Below, one piece after another: positions 1 through 10,601 of a stretch of DNA of 64,000 nucleotides. Below the pieces are notes generated by a model. It did not search any database and was not told the origin of the DNA. It saw only the letters and a list, made by a program, of their open reading frames with translations. The stretch is from Tetranychus cinnabarinus. Its lineage: Eukaryota; Arthropoda; Arachnida; Trombidiformes; Tetranychidae. The position numbers and the translations under genes are program-made. The stretch spans positions 4,278,001 to 4,342,000 of the forward strand of contig WHVY01000003.1 of the NCBI GenBank assembly GCA_022266195.1, given 5' to 3'. Within the stretch, counting starts at the first letter, position 1, and each line of letters opens with the position of its first letter.

Positions 1-182
1 ATAAAATACTTGAAACATAAATTTTCATCTCACACAGAACAGTATGAAATTAAAAGCGCACAAAAAAATTAGAATAAAACTAGCACTTAAAATAGTTAAC
101 TAAATAAATAACAAAACGAAACAAGCGGAAGACTTAATTAACAAACAATTCGAATGAACTGCTACTCTCTTATGAGTTCACT
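1..182. other. Gene-free AT-rich DNA
   Basis: No convincing reading frame, RNA or repeat structure is visible here. The stretch ends where the left copy of the long direct repeat begins. Confidence 0.5.
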
Positions 183-513
183 TTTAGCCTGTCGCTGCTG
201 TTGCATAGTTCAAAACAAAGTAAATATCGATATTTTTCATGGACTCAATTAACCAAATAAATTTGGTGAATTGGACTTCATTCAAATCACTTTTGTCATT
301 TAATTATATTAACTCAAGGATACAAATTACTTTCTTTAAATATTATTTCCACAACAAACACAAGTTTACTGAATTGTTTTTCTTATTTTAACACATCAAG
401 TACCAGATATCAGATAAGATATTGAGTACGCTCCAAACTCTTTTTGGCACTGAATTTGAAATTTTGAAATGAAGGCAATTGTCAATAACAATGGTTAATT
501 TAAGGGTAAATGT
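183..513. repeat. Left copy of ~330-bp flanking direct repeat
   Basis: This segment recurs in the same orientation at 23214-23539. Read by eye, the copies differ at about two bases plus one 9-bp indel (TGCTGTTGC near 195, absent on the right). Homology stops sharply at both ends. The right copy lies just upstream of the UFC1 start codon, so this copy looks like a displaced duplicate of the UFC1 upstream region. No obvious TG..CA ends or coding capacity are visible. Confidence 0.9.
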
Positions 514-821
514 ATATTATATATAGTTATAATAATTCAACAGATTGGAGAGCAATTAGAGATTAGTTTGTGAGATTAATAGAAATCAGTAGAGCATTGA
601 ATATATTGATCATATTGATTTCCTACCTTAATTTTTGATGGAATAATATTTACATTGAATTATCATTTTTGCTTAACAATATTGTTGATATCGTACTTTG
701 ATAATTTGATTAAGTCAGAAATTGATCCGAATCTATGTAAATAATTCGGTTAATTGATAATAAACACTTATGATTGAGCTAACAGGAGCTAAATCTGTGC
801 AATGTGTAAATTCAAATGAGT
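514..821. other. Gene-free spacer
   Basis: AT-rich sequence between the direct repeat and the first MITE. I see no open frame or RNA structure in it. Confidence 0.5.
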
Positions 822-1212
822 TACAGTAATTTCTCGGTTAATGCATATACTCGCTTAACGTTTATTTCAATTTTTAGTTTTGCCGCAACGGCTACAAATG
901 TGTATCTAGTTAATATACAAGTAACAAATGGGATTACAAATGTTATTACAATACTTCATTAAGAGAGGAAAGACAGAAGAGGAGAGAGAAAGAGAGGAGA
1001 AACCAAATACAGAGAGAGACTCGATCCCGGGGTTCCTTGTTGATAGTCCGAGGCCCTATCCACAGGGCTACAATTAACGCATAAAAGTTAGTTGCTCATG
1101 CTCCAGTTTAATTTTCAATGGAAATTTAATGAAAAAACAACGCCACCTTGCTGATTTTTCGTTGAAGCTTAACCCACATTTTTATGCCTAACCTAACCGA
1201 GAAATTACTGTA
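822..1212. mobile_element. MITE with 19-bp terminal inverted repeats
   Basis: The ends at 822-840 and 1194-1212 are perfect inverted copies of TACAGTAATTTCTCGGTTA. The ~390-bp element has no transposase. TA at the tips fits a TA-targeting (Tc1/mariner-type) family. The interior holds a purine-rich tract (961-1020) and a tRNA-like segment (1017-1073), so a SINE may have landed inside it, or the element captured one. Confidence 0.7.
1017..1073 (-). repeat. tRNA-derived SINE head (pol III A and B boxes)
   Basis: Read on the minus strand, the segment begins TAGCCCTGTGGATAGG, like a tRNA A box and D arm. About 30 bases later comes GGGATCGAGTC, like a B box (GGTTCGANTCC) with one or two changes. 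It is followed on the same strand by a pyrimidine-rich tail. It does not fold as a complete tRNA (no matching acceptor stem), so a tRNA-derived SINE head is more likely than a functional tRNA gene. Confidence 0.55.
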
Positions 1213-1232
1213 TTTTCATTTTGATCCTAATA

Positions 1233-2440
1233 AAGGGTGTCAAGAAAGTAGGGTCTCAGTTTTTAAAGAGCTTCATTTGTTTTTTGCGATTGAAATTTAA
1301 GAGGTTTTTTGAACTAAACTGTTAGCTAGATTCTGCGCTTAAGTTTGATACAAATTTTCCCCTTTTTGACCTGAAACATGGCTGAAAAACGTAAAAAACG
1401 AACTTTTCTATTCTCGTGTTTGCCATTTTTATGTGAAAAGTAGGAAAAATCGCTCAACAACCGCCGCGCATTTTGTATCTAAGAGAATTTCTAGACGATC
1501 GATTAACCGAATGCTATGAAAGGACGGGAATCAACGAATATTGTAAGCTTCCAGGAAGGCCAAGAAGTGCTCTAGAACCTAAGATATTGGAAAAAATCGA
1601 AAAATTATTGGATTCGAACCTAAAAATTTCAACTCGAACTGGAGGTAAGAAGCTTAGAATTTCTCATGAATCGTTTTCTAAAGGTAAAAAGCAGCTAGGT
1701 TTTGCATCATTTGTTAGGGAAAAGGCTTCTAATTATAAAAAAGATCAGAGCGAGAGGTGTAAAAGTGGAGCAAGTAAATTATATAATGAAATGCTTCAAA
1801 ACAAAATCATTGTGATGGATGATGAAACATATGTTTTTGTAGATCCTGAGCAAATTCCTGGTAAAAAGTTTTATTCGGCATAACACTACATAACATACAC
1901 TACATATTACATAACTACAGGAACTATTAGGGGAGATAATTATCAAACAATTCTGGAATATTATCTTATACCATTTATTAAAAACACCATAGAATTGAAT
2001 ATGTAATTTTCTGGCCTGATTTAGCTTGCGTTCATTATCAAAAGGATGTTCTTAAATATTTAGAAGATGAAAAAATAAATTTCGTAGATAAGAAAAGCAA
2101 TACTCCAAATTTACCTCAAGCGCGGCCAATTGAGAAATTTTGGGCTATCTGTAAATCTGAATATGCTAAACGTTCCTCAACACCCAAAAGACAATGTGAT
2201 TTTACCAAAATTTGGAAAAATAAACCAATTAAGGTTGCTCAAAGCTCAGGCAAAAACCTAATGGAGAACCTCAAGAAAAAATTACGAAAGGTCTCTCGTG
2301 ATGGTCCACTTTCTGTATTGAAATGAAAATCTGAATATTCAATGAATAAATCTATGTATGTTGAAAAATTGGTCATGACATCTTTTCTTGGAATCAAGTT
2401 ATGAACAATTTAATTTGCGACCCTACTTTCTTGAAACCCT
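1233..2440 (+). mobile_element. Tc1/mariner-type DNA transposon, non-functional
   Basis: The terminal inverted repeats start AAGGGTGTCAAGAAAGTAGG (1233) and end with the reverse complement at 2419-2440, with one mismatch over about 23 bp. TA dinucleotides flank both tips, as expected for a TA target-site duplication. The element is about 1.2 kb, the usual size for the superfamily, and encodes one broken transposase. Confidence 0.88.
1378..2326 (+). pseudogene. Mariner-like transposase (DD37E), disrupted
   Basis: A candidate start is the ATG at 1378, but that frame is already broken before the longest open piece (1473-1883). Visible parts are a helix-turn-helix-like stretch ending in GRPRS, a first catalytic-Asp region (VMDDETYVF), a second Asp in FWPDLACVH (Asp codon 2018-2020), and a Glu in the QARPIEKFW motif. 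Counting residues between the second Asp and the Glu gives 37, so the triad is DD37E. The frame is cut by a stop at 1881-1883 and a frameshift with a stop near 2000-2006, so no active enzyme is made. The family normally cuts and pastes DNA at TA sites. Confidence 0.85.
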
Positions 2441-2584
2441 TTAATTGTAGGTAACCTTCAATTCAAGAGCCTTAAATAATGTAAAATTATACATCAGCTA
2501 CACAATCAACCATATGATTTACAGTAAAATCATCTGTACTCATGATAATGGCATTTTGTAAAACATAATGAAACATTATGTGAT

Positions 2585-2810
2585 CCTAATTATAAATTGA
2601 TCTAAACTCGTTTTAGATGGAATGGGATGTTCATCTTTCTATTATTATCTGTGATGTGCCTTATGGATTTGTTTTTGAATCACCTCCCAATTAAATAATT
2701 TTTTTCTCTCATACAATGCGTTGAGAAAAAGATTTCCTGATATTTCTTCCATGTCTTTTCCATTACATGACGTTCTCATGCAAATTATACAAACATTTTG
2801 GATGAATAAT
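2585..2810 (+). repeat. Dispersed repeat, copy without MITE
   Basis: This segment is similar to 13272-13735, sharing for example TCTAAACTCGTTTTAGATGG and AAATTATACAAACATYTTGG. The copy at 13 kb carries a 233-bp MITE at the position matching about 2747 here, so this copy shows the empty site. No coding function is recognised. Confidence 0.7.
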
Positions 2811-2939
2811 TCGCTTAATACTGTAAATAGTTTGAATCATATTCTTCGCATTGAGTTACAAGTGCAAAAAAGAAACGAATATACTGAACGAGAAGCTCTC
2901 AAATGAGCACAATAGTGGTCCAATCAAAAAATAACCTAA

Positions 2940-3718
2940 CGGAAATGCGGAAAAACTTTGAGACAACATTTTTGATAATTGATATCTTTTTAGTTAATTG
3001 CTCGATTCCTTTAATTCAAAAAAGATAAAATTATAAATTCATTATTCTTTCATACAATATGTGATATTCTATGAATTGAAGCATCATTGATATTTTAGGT
3101 TTTTCATAAGTCGGGCCAAGTACGCAGAATCAAAAGTGCGATTTTCTTGAAATTTTTATAGTTTGGTGTTTGAACCTAATCCTAAGTTCCTGCGAAAGGA
3201 GGATGTCAAAAAGAATAAACAAAACGGCCTACTAATAAAATCTTGTCATGGCCAACTCGACAGTCAATCAAACAATTCCGAAAAAATAGCCAAAACTAGA
3301 CTTTTTTCAAGAAAACCGTATTTTTCATATACGTTCAAATAGCAAATCGACTAATAGGTTCTGAAGCAAAATGATTTTTTCTGTGCATACATACACCGTG
3401 ATGCATTTGGTTCCAACAAACAAAGATGACTCATTGAAGGGGTTGTTATGTAATAAACTAAAACGAAACATGTGTTTTCAGTCCTAAGTAGTGGTTATTA
3501 TTTCCTAATGTTTAGCCATTTTTTCACTGGTAGTAAAAATATTCCAAGGTATGTTGATACACTTATTTTAGCTGATGAAGGCACTGATGTTAGACTTTTT
3601 GTTTTGTTTGCAGCAAGATACCGGTTAAGTTGAGTCTCGAGGAGAAGCAATTTTTGATAGAAAGTTTTCAATGTAATCAAATAGAGAGTGAAATTTGTCT
3701 CAAAGTTTTTCCGCATTA
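2940..3718. repeat. Segment bounded by a ~24-bp inverted repeat
   Basis: AATGCGGAAAAACTTTGAGA at about 2950 recurs inverted at about 3698-3718. The enclosed ~780 bp includes an 85-codon minus-strand open frame (3498-3755) with no recognisable domain. It may be a non-autonomous element, but I see no target-site duplication. The stretch from 3719 to 3899 holds nothing recognisable. Confidence 0.4.
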
Positions 3719-3899
3719 ATTCTACCAATACATGGTGTCTTTTAATAATGGTCACAATTACTTTCTCTTACAAATGATTGTTAGTCTTTTCAACTCATCT
3801 CATATATTTCTGGATATCAGTGCTTATGGACAAACTGGTGATATAAATTAATCTGATCTGAATGAATTATTTAAAAAATCGTAAGGCTCTACTATGGCC

Positions 3900-4391
3900 C
3901 CGTTCGCGCCACCTGATGAAACTATATAAATACACTATTCAAGCTTTGTTAAATCGATTTATGATATTCATTTTATGCGGAAACGTGTACTTCCGGAGAT
4001 ACCGGAAGTAGCTAATATCTCAGCAGTTACTATAGCTACAAGGTCACATGGTACAACATTCGAAAGTTCGATAGGCTGATGAATTTCTATGAAATTCCAC
4101 GCATGCGCAGAAAAGAAAATGCCAAAACCCTTGAAAACAGCCATTTTCATCTATTTTTGCCTAAAAAGACTGTTATTGTATTGGCGACTGCTTTTTGATT
4201 GGAATATCAGGTGATTAATCATATGGTCGTATCTTTCTAGAAATTACTGAATATTGATCCTAACCTAACCTAACCTAACCTACTTCCGGTATCTCCGAAA
4301 GTACACGTTTCCGCATAAAATGAATATCATAAATCGATTTATCAAAGCTTCAATATTCTAAATATCAAGTTTCATCATGTTCAGCGAACGG
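3900..4391. mobile_element. Fold-back element with ~110-bp inverted arms
   Basis: The left arm (3900-4012) and right arm (4280-4391) are near-perfect inverted copies over their inner ~70 bp (for example TGCGGAAACGTGTACTT) and weaker outside. The ~265-bp centre carries a (CCTAA)n tract at its right edge and no gene. This is the architecture of a fold-back or long-TIR MITE. Confidence 0.75.
4258..4281. repeat. Interstitial telomere-like (CCTAA)n tract
   Basis: Four uninterrupted CCTAA units plus a partial unit, which is TTAGG on the other strand, the common arthropod telomere repeat. A two-unit version occurs at about 1188-1198. The tract abuts the right arm of the fold-back element. Confidence 0.75.
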
Positions 4392-4508
4392 AATTAAAGT
4401 AAAGCTAGCCAAAAAATCTAAAAAATAAAGACGCAGTGAAGTCCATTTTTTACAAAAATCAAAAACAGAAAATCGTCAAAATTCTGGTTAAAAGTCAATG
4501 GTAAATTA

Positions 4509-5059
4509 TTAGGTGTGGGAATAAGTTCCTAGCTTTTTTCGAAGAGGGTTCCAGTTCCATCGGTTCTGATATTCACCTGATATTGTTCTGGTAACCTTTG
4601 ACGTTTTTTTCTGATAGAATATGTTGTGATCTATTTATAGCAAAAAAACCAGATTCGATTCGATTCTTTTAAGAGGTCAAAATACCGATTTTAAACGACT
4701 ATTTTTGACCTGAAAAATAAGGGTTGGCGGGGATTGTTCTCGCGCGTTTTCTTCCGAGAATAATCAGCAGGGAATTGTTCTAATCTAATCAAAATACCTC
4801 GCTGAATACGCTCCACTATATTTCATAACTAAATGGCTGCGTTAAAAAGGCCAAAATTCTTAGTCTTGAAATCGCTTCAAAAAACGGTTTTGGCCTCAAA
4901 AAAGTGACCTTTTCCCTATAAACTATCAACACCTAGCGAAATTGATTCCTTTAGCAGGTCAAAACATAGTATGGTGTGAATAAGTACCAGAAGAGCGAAA
5001 ATGAAAAAAATCGCTGGAAAATTTGCTGAAAAAAGCCAGGAACTTATTCCCATACCTAA
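4509..5059. mobile_element. MITE, ~550 bp, TA target sites
   Basis: The ends are inverted repeats of about 32 bp: TTAGGTGTGGGAATAAGTTC at 4509 and its complement at 5028-5059, with two mismatches. TA sits directly outside both ends (4507-4508, 5060-5061). There is no open frame for a transposase, so it is non-autonomous. Confidence 0.8.
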
Positions 5060-5148
5060 TAAATAAAATTTGTAAAATAAAATTTGTTTAAAATAAATAC
5101 GTAATAAAAATGAATACTAAATTGCTGATAAATTTAAGCTCTTCTATA

Positions 5149-5427
5149 CTAAAAACGACTGTAATAACTTAATTTACACACAATTTCATAAATGAAATAT
5201 TGAGAGTTACTTGGACCGTTTCTTTTTTCGACAGTAACAATATTTCTGAATGGCTCTTTCTTTAATGCACAATGATTGACATCGAATCTCGAAACATCTC
5301 TTTCAAGCATCCAATCCCCAATACCTGAGCTGTTTAAATTTATTGTATTTTTCAAGTAAAGAAGCGCTTGAAAAAGTCCATTCGAAGGATTAGCGAATAG
5401 ATGTAAGATGAAAGCTGGAAAAGCCAA
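5149..5427 (-). pseudogene. DUF229 C-terminal exon fragment
   Basis: The minus-strand frame matches the last exon of the DUF229 copies at 16.4 kb and 21.5 kb (shared NPSNG, QALLYLKNT, SGIGDW, then HCALKKE). It breaks off at 5427. Beyond this point an N-terminal DUF229 fragment lies on the opposite strand, so the two pieces cannot form one gene. An extra base near the end shifts the frame compared with the 8.85-kb copy. It is a dead fragment. Confidence 0.75.
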
Positions 5428-5443
5428 TGATCATCCAATCATC

Positions 5444-5830
5444 TCATGATTAAAGGTTTCATCAAGAAGTTGAACACAACAATAATATGTGAAAAATCAG
5501 ACGATGGAATTTTTAACTCACTTTACAATCTTTACAAATGACAATCTTTAACTTACATGAATGATTTTGATCCAATTGTACGGATAATGCGGATACCGGG
5601 AAAAGCATTCAAGTGCATGTACGAACCTTTCTATCATGTCGATGGTGATGATAATGATGTCGATTATCCGGAAAAGAAACCAATAATTGGTTATGAATTG
5701 GATTTGGAAAAATTGGAGGAGAGTTTGTTCACATCGAATGCAATGTTTATGATGTCGCTGCATGAATTAGTTTATGTTTTCATCGTAACTGTATCATCAC
5801 GTAGTAATTTACCTACCAAGTTCAACTGAG
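5444..5830 (+). pseudogene. DUF229 N-terminal fragment, inverted
   Basis: The plus strand here matches residues about 60-170 of the DUF229 copy starting at 19861 (IKGFIKKLNTT, SDDGIFNSLYNLYK, MNDFDPIVRIM, KKPIIGYELDLEK). A GGA glycine codon is replaced by TGA just before QSLTYMNDF. Near 5712 a frameshift destroys the EFVNIECNLSG region. It runs opposite to the DUF229 fragment at 5149-5427, with about 15 bp between them. Confidence 0.78.
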
Positions 5831-6418
5831 AACCACGAAGTCCACCTGCAATTCATCTTAACACCATCGAGTGACAAAAAACTAATATTTAAAGTGAACA
5901 ACCATTTTGTGACCTAAAGGGTATCAGGGTTTTGACTTTATAGGCCCAACTATTACCTAAGTGAACACAAAAGGATTTTAGTGATTGTGAATCATACTTG
6001 AGACTCTTCCTCCTCATATATTGTGGACAACATAAATTGCAACAACCAACTTGGCCTTAATTACACCGGGAACTGAGATCTTTTCCTCCTTCTATTTACT
6101 ATTAATAAAATCTCGAATAACCAATTGTTAATGATAACTTATAAAATAAAATGCGATTCCGAAATTAAATAATTACTTGTAGCTCTTACATCTTCACCCA
6201 TTCACTTGGTACATTCCAATATTCATTTGAACCTTAACCGAATGAAGAATTTAGATTTTGAAGGTAAATTTATTTGCGAATTGACCAACTTTTGAATTCT
6301 ATGTTATTACTTATGATAAATGATGATGCGATTAAAGTATAAGGTAAACAAGTAAAGATTGATACGGTTTGTCTGTATTTCCAATATTTCAATCATGAAA
6401 ACACATCTATACAAAGCC
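5831..6418. other. Gene-free spacer
   Basis: AT-rich sequence. A weak continuation of the DUF229-related fragment may reach about 5930, but I cannot align it with confidence. Nothing else is recognised. Confidence 0.4.
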
Positions 6419-6706
6419 TCATCTAGCCATATCCGTTATATCAGGCTGTTGACTCATCATACCACTGAAATCAGGCTGTGGACTCGCCATATTATCCATA
6501 TCAGGCTGTTGACTCATCATACCACCAAAATCAGGCTGTGGACTCGTCATATTACCCAATTCAGGCTGTTGACTCATCATATCACCAAAATCAACCATTT
6601 GATTAACCATATTAGACTGTTTCATGCGCCAAGCTGAACCAAACCAAACGCTAGATACTAACACTGTTAAAAAGATGGAGTAACCTAGATTAAATTTCAT
6701 TTTCAC
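6419..6706 (-). CDS. Small secreted protein with MMSQQPD repeats (95 aa)
   Basis: The frame starts at ATG 6706, with a second Met two codons later. The N-terminus MKMKFNLGYSIFLTVLVSSV reads as a signal peptide, with likely cleavage after WFGSA. The mature part is about 70 residues, Met/Gln/Asp/Pro-rich, with no cysteine. It is built from 20-residue units (60 bp at DNA level, about three copies over 6440-6600) of the type QPDFSGMMSQQPDMDNMASP. No known family is recognised. A secreted structural, salivary or cuticular role is possible but is only inference. A decayed relative lies at 7366-7440. The repeat keeps frame and composition, which argues for real coding. Confidence 0.6.
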   Translation of the reverse strand: MKMKFNLGYSIFLTVLVSSVWFGSAWRMKQSNMVNQMVDFGDMMSQQPELGNMTSPQPDFGGMMSQQPDMDNMASPQPDFSGMMSQQPDITDMAR

Positions 6707-8849
6707 TTTTCGTATTTATATCGTTTTTGTAATGGATTACAGTGAAAGTGGATACTTATATCGTTAAAAACTAAAAATAATACACTTGATCAACATTCAA
6801 TTTTCAAATGAAACATTTATGGTATAAGAGAACACTATTTATACTCATATTACGAGCCAGACTACTCCATTTCCTTTTCAAACAAGGTGTGAATAAATAA
6901 AAATCATGAGACATTTAATTAAATTATCCTTGCATATTCTTGCAGCGTAAGTTATTGTATAAACATCAGAATCGAATGACATCAATTTTCAATCTTAAAG
7001 TGGTTGGTAACTGACGTTAGTATGAAAGCTTAGGCTTTGCAATCGCACTTTTTAATTGATATATGAATATTTAAAATTGCATTTAATTTGAGTTGCCAAA
7101 TGAGCGCGATTTAGCTACAAGGTGTGTGAAGATATTCTGGTGACTTATTTTTTTATCACAAAGGTCTACCAATGCCATCTACGGAAAGTCCTCATGGCGA
7201 TTTTCAGGTTATTTGATAAGAATTTCATTGCAACCTTGATTATATTTTGTATCTTCCATAAACCTTATTTTGAAACTAAATTTATATTATTAAACTCAAT
7301 AATTATCTAAATATTAGAGTTTAAATCTTGTGTCATTTTTTAGTTATCACCCCTTAGATTAGCCATATCCTACATATCAGCCGGTTGACTCGTCATATTA
7401 CCCATATCAGGCTTTAGACTCATCATCAACCAATATCAGGAAGGCAAGGTGTGTGAAGATATTTTGGCTACTTATCCACTCTCAACTATGATAAGAATGA
7501 TATAAAACATTGGTTATGCTTTAATGGTGTTGAATGTCTATTTTTGTAAGGTAAGCTCATTTAAAACAATTTGTACTTACGAGAAATCTCTCCGAGCGAG
7601 GTAGCCCGAAGCAATTTGCATGAAACAATGTAAACGAATGGTCTAGTCTTTGGACATAAATAGTTCAATTTTTTCAGCGAATCTTTTTAGTCAGTAATCC
7701 AGTTTGAAGAAAATATGGTGGAATAAATTGAAGCCGCAGTTAATAATCCTATTAAAACGTTTACTTATTTAGCCTGATAATTAGAATGCAGGTGTTGAAT
7801 CAATCTTCTGCAGTGCAATGAAATTTGCATATGAAGCTTTAATTGTAAATAAAATTAACCTTTCAAAGGGAATAAAATACACATGTGGCATCAAACAGTT
7901 TCTCAAGCAAAAATGGTAAGACTAAAAGATCAAAATTAACATATTGTTAATAGCAGCTTTTTATGTTGATTAAATAAACAATTTCAAGAAATATTAGCGA
8001 TTCAACTGTTTACTTGAAGGGTAGAAATGCCCAAAATCAATACCAATCATAATCATTTGATAATAATCATTCTTTCATTTAATCTTTAATTTCATTTTGT
8101 TTAGCTTGTAAGCTTATCTTTGTTTTGGTTTGTAAAACATAATTTTTGGTGCTGTTATATTGTAATAATCCCTATCAGTTACATCATAAGATTGTTTACT
8201 GTTGTCACAGTAATGGTTGTCTATAGCTTCTAAGCTTTCATCATTATTCCTTTTCCTTTTTCTTTTGTTCTTTCCTTCCGTTTATTAAAGTATATAAGGG
8301 GTTTTCTTAATTGAGTTTAATGGTCTTTTAATTTGTCTTTAAGTATCGAAATGTTCTGAATCTAAATTGTTCTTTTGCAAATGCTGCTAATAAGTTGGTT
8401 TATAAACCATTCATCTTCATCATTTTCTTTAAATTTGAGTTGTCTTTGGTGTTAAATCAGTATCTTTAAGTTTTCTTTTGCAAATCAATTGTGCTTCCAA
8501 TCTTCTTAAAATTGTGCCTAAGACTATAGTCTATCAATACAATCTAAATGAGTTTCTCAAGTAATGCTCGACATTAAAGCTATTGAGTTAGTCCTGATAG
8601 TCCTGATTATAATCATCAAAATACATTGTTCGTGTTTGTCTCTCTTTTGGTTAACTTGTGATACACATTTGGGCGCCAGATAGCCATCTTGCTGAAATAG
8701 CCATATAAGCGTATCTCCAGAGATTGGAAATTTTCACCCCGGTGCTACCAATTCTGTAATTTGCAAGATCCAGAGATTTGATAAGATTTTATAGCTTTTT
8801 TTCAGATGGCTTACCACCTGAAAAATATTTCAGCTCTTCCTTACTAAAA
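6707..8849. other. Mostly gene-free region with small repeat traces
   Basis: It contains a decayed fragment of the MMSQQPD repeat gene (7366-7440) and a short duplicated motif GGTGTGTGAAGATATT (about 7120 and 7450). Around 8090-8560 is a T-rich stretch. No gene or complete element was found. Confidence 0.4.
7366..7440 (-). pseudogene. Decayed copy of the MMSQQPD-repeat gene
   Basis: Read on the minus strand, the segment gives MMMSLKPDMGNMTSQPADM, a stop, then DMANLR. This parallels the repeat and C-terminus of the protein at 6419-6706. There is no signal peptide and there is an internal stop, so it is a remnant of a local duplication. Confidence 0.55.
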
Positions 8850-9693
8850 ACGACTGTAACAACTTAATTTACACACAATTTTATAAATGAAATATTGAGA
8901 GTTACTTGAACCGTTTCTTTTTCGTCAGTAACAATATTTCTGAATGACTCTTTCTTTAATGCACAATGATTGACCATAGGGTTCAAGTCTCGAAACATCT
9001 CCTTCAAGCATCCAATCATCAATACCTGAGCTGTTTAAATTTGTTGTATTTTTCAAGTAAAGTACCGCTTGAGAAAGTCCATTCGAAGGATTAGCAGATA
9101 GAGTGACTTCAATACGATTCCTTGGATTAAATACATGTATTTAATAAAGTAGAGTGTTTTACAAAGGTTACTCACTTTGACACTAGTAATATTTTTGAGA
9201 GAAAGCTCATGGCAGATATGATTGAACTTTGATAAAGCTTGATTGAGTCGCGTAATTAACACAGTCGATACTATTTGAGGTAATTGTGAATCAACAGGGA
9301 AATTGTGTCTTTTTAAACATAAACAAAACTCCACTGGAATCAAGGCGTCTTTACAGGTTCTATCTAAAGGAACTTCTTCTCGCCAAACAGAGTAAGCATC
9401 ACGTTTAGAAGAGGAAACGATTGGTTCATAATTACCTAAAACGAAATAGGAGAGAAATGTTAGCAATATCAAATATAGAAATGTCCTGTGATAATAATAT
9501 TATCTAAATGAATATTATGATTACCTGAAACAATGTCTTTCAACATTTCCCTAACATCTAACCAAGTAGTTAACCTTTTCTCGTTCATCTTTAAATAATA
9601 AGACAAATGTTGATGCTTTTGTAATAATTGAGACGGAACGTGAATATTAAATAGAGGCATTCGGGATTTTGACCTTTGACTTTCAGATGTCAT
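8850..9693 (-). pseudogene. DUF229 copy 1, 3' half
   Basis: Minus strand. Three pieces are visible. The end of exon 2 (9525-9693) carries RMPLFNIHVPSQLLQKHQHL and TTWLDVREMLKDIVS. Exon 3 (9176-9435) carries NYEPIVSSSKRDAYSVWREE, DRTCKDALIPVEFCLCLKRH and TRLNQAL, with good donor GTGAGT and acceptor TTTAG. A last exon (about 8850-9110) has lost its acceptor and first ~45 bases and carries an indel near the GDVSRL region. The DHG metal-site segment is missing, because the fragment starts just downstream of it. The matching 5' half lies at 11458-12912, so this is probably one gene split by foreign sequence. Confidence 0.8.
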
Positions 9694-10508
9694 TTGAAGG
9701 CCATTTGAAAATTATCGTTTCATTCGCTTCACTTTCATACAGAAACATAATCATATCTCTAATTTTCATCGATATATAGCTCATAATACGAAAAAATTCT
9801 CCAAACTTACGCAGAGAACTACCGGGTTATGAAGTTTGGCTTTTGAATAACCCGGTTGACATTCTTAACAATTTTGAATGAGTTATGCTGCATGATGGAC
9901 TGAATATCTATATCACTATCGTCTATTTGAACACTACATAAGACCTACAAAATCTGTAGAAAGTATGTTGCTATCTGCAACTCAATGTTCCGCATACAGC
10001 CGTGAGCGATATATATACATGTAAGGAAACTTGTCAAAAAGAGAGAGGGTAAAGGGTAAAGGAAAAATTACGAATCCTCTTTTTCTTCAATGTCTTTTTC
10101 TCTGTGTAACAATGGGTTGAAGTTGTAACATCAACAAGATGGCTACTCGATATTTTAGGCTTTAGAAAGAAGAGAAAGGAAAAGAAAAGAGTAATGCAAT
10201 CGGACGTCGTCGCTCAATGAGTAAAGTTAAAAAATATTGAGGTCTCTTAGACTGTTAATTAAATGTAATTACATCACTCAGTGCTGGTTGAATGCAATTT
10301 AATCAAACTGTTATTTTGTTTAACAGCACATTTAACTAGCACAGTTAACATCAATTGTTAACATCAAGAAACATCACAGGTCTGATAAAAATGGACTTAA
10401 TAATTTCTTATCAATCTAGACTTTTTCAATTTTTAGTTGATAAGTCTTTGTGGTCACCAATCAAATCACAATTTGGATATTTTATCAATTGGTCGTGACG
10501 TAAATCTT

Positions 10509-10601
10509 TTAACTAACTGCAGACTCGAAGTTATATGATAAAACAATCTCGGGCTTCGCCCTCGATAGTAAATCATATAACTTCTCGTAGCAGTTAGTTA
10601 A
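10509..10601. repeat. Long hairpin with GC-rich core, A
   Basis: The arms TTAACTAACTGC...GAAGTTATATGAT and the complementary ATCATATAACTTC...GCAGTTAGTTAA enclose a CTCGGGCTTCGCCCTCG centre. The arms pair almost fully over about 32 bp. It resembles hairpin B in layout but not in arm sequence. Confidence 0.75.

Noticed and set aside
3498..3755. 85-codon minus-strand frame as a possible transposon protein
   Set aside because: No recognisable motif. It overlaps a ~24-bp inverted-repeat end and may be accidental.
6359..6637. 92-codon plus-strand frame rich in THH/RL repeats
   Set aside because: It is the antisense reading of the 60-bp repeat of the secreted-protein gene, which has the signal peptide on the other strand.
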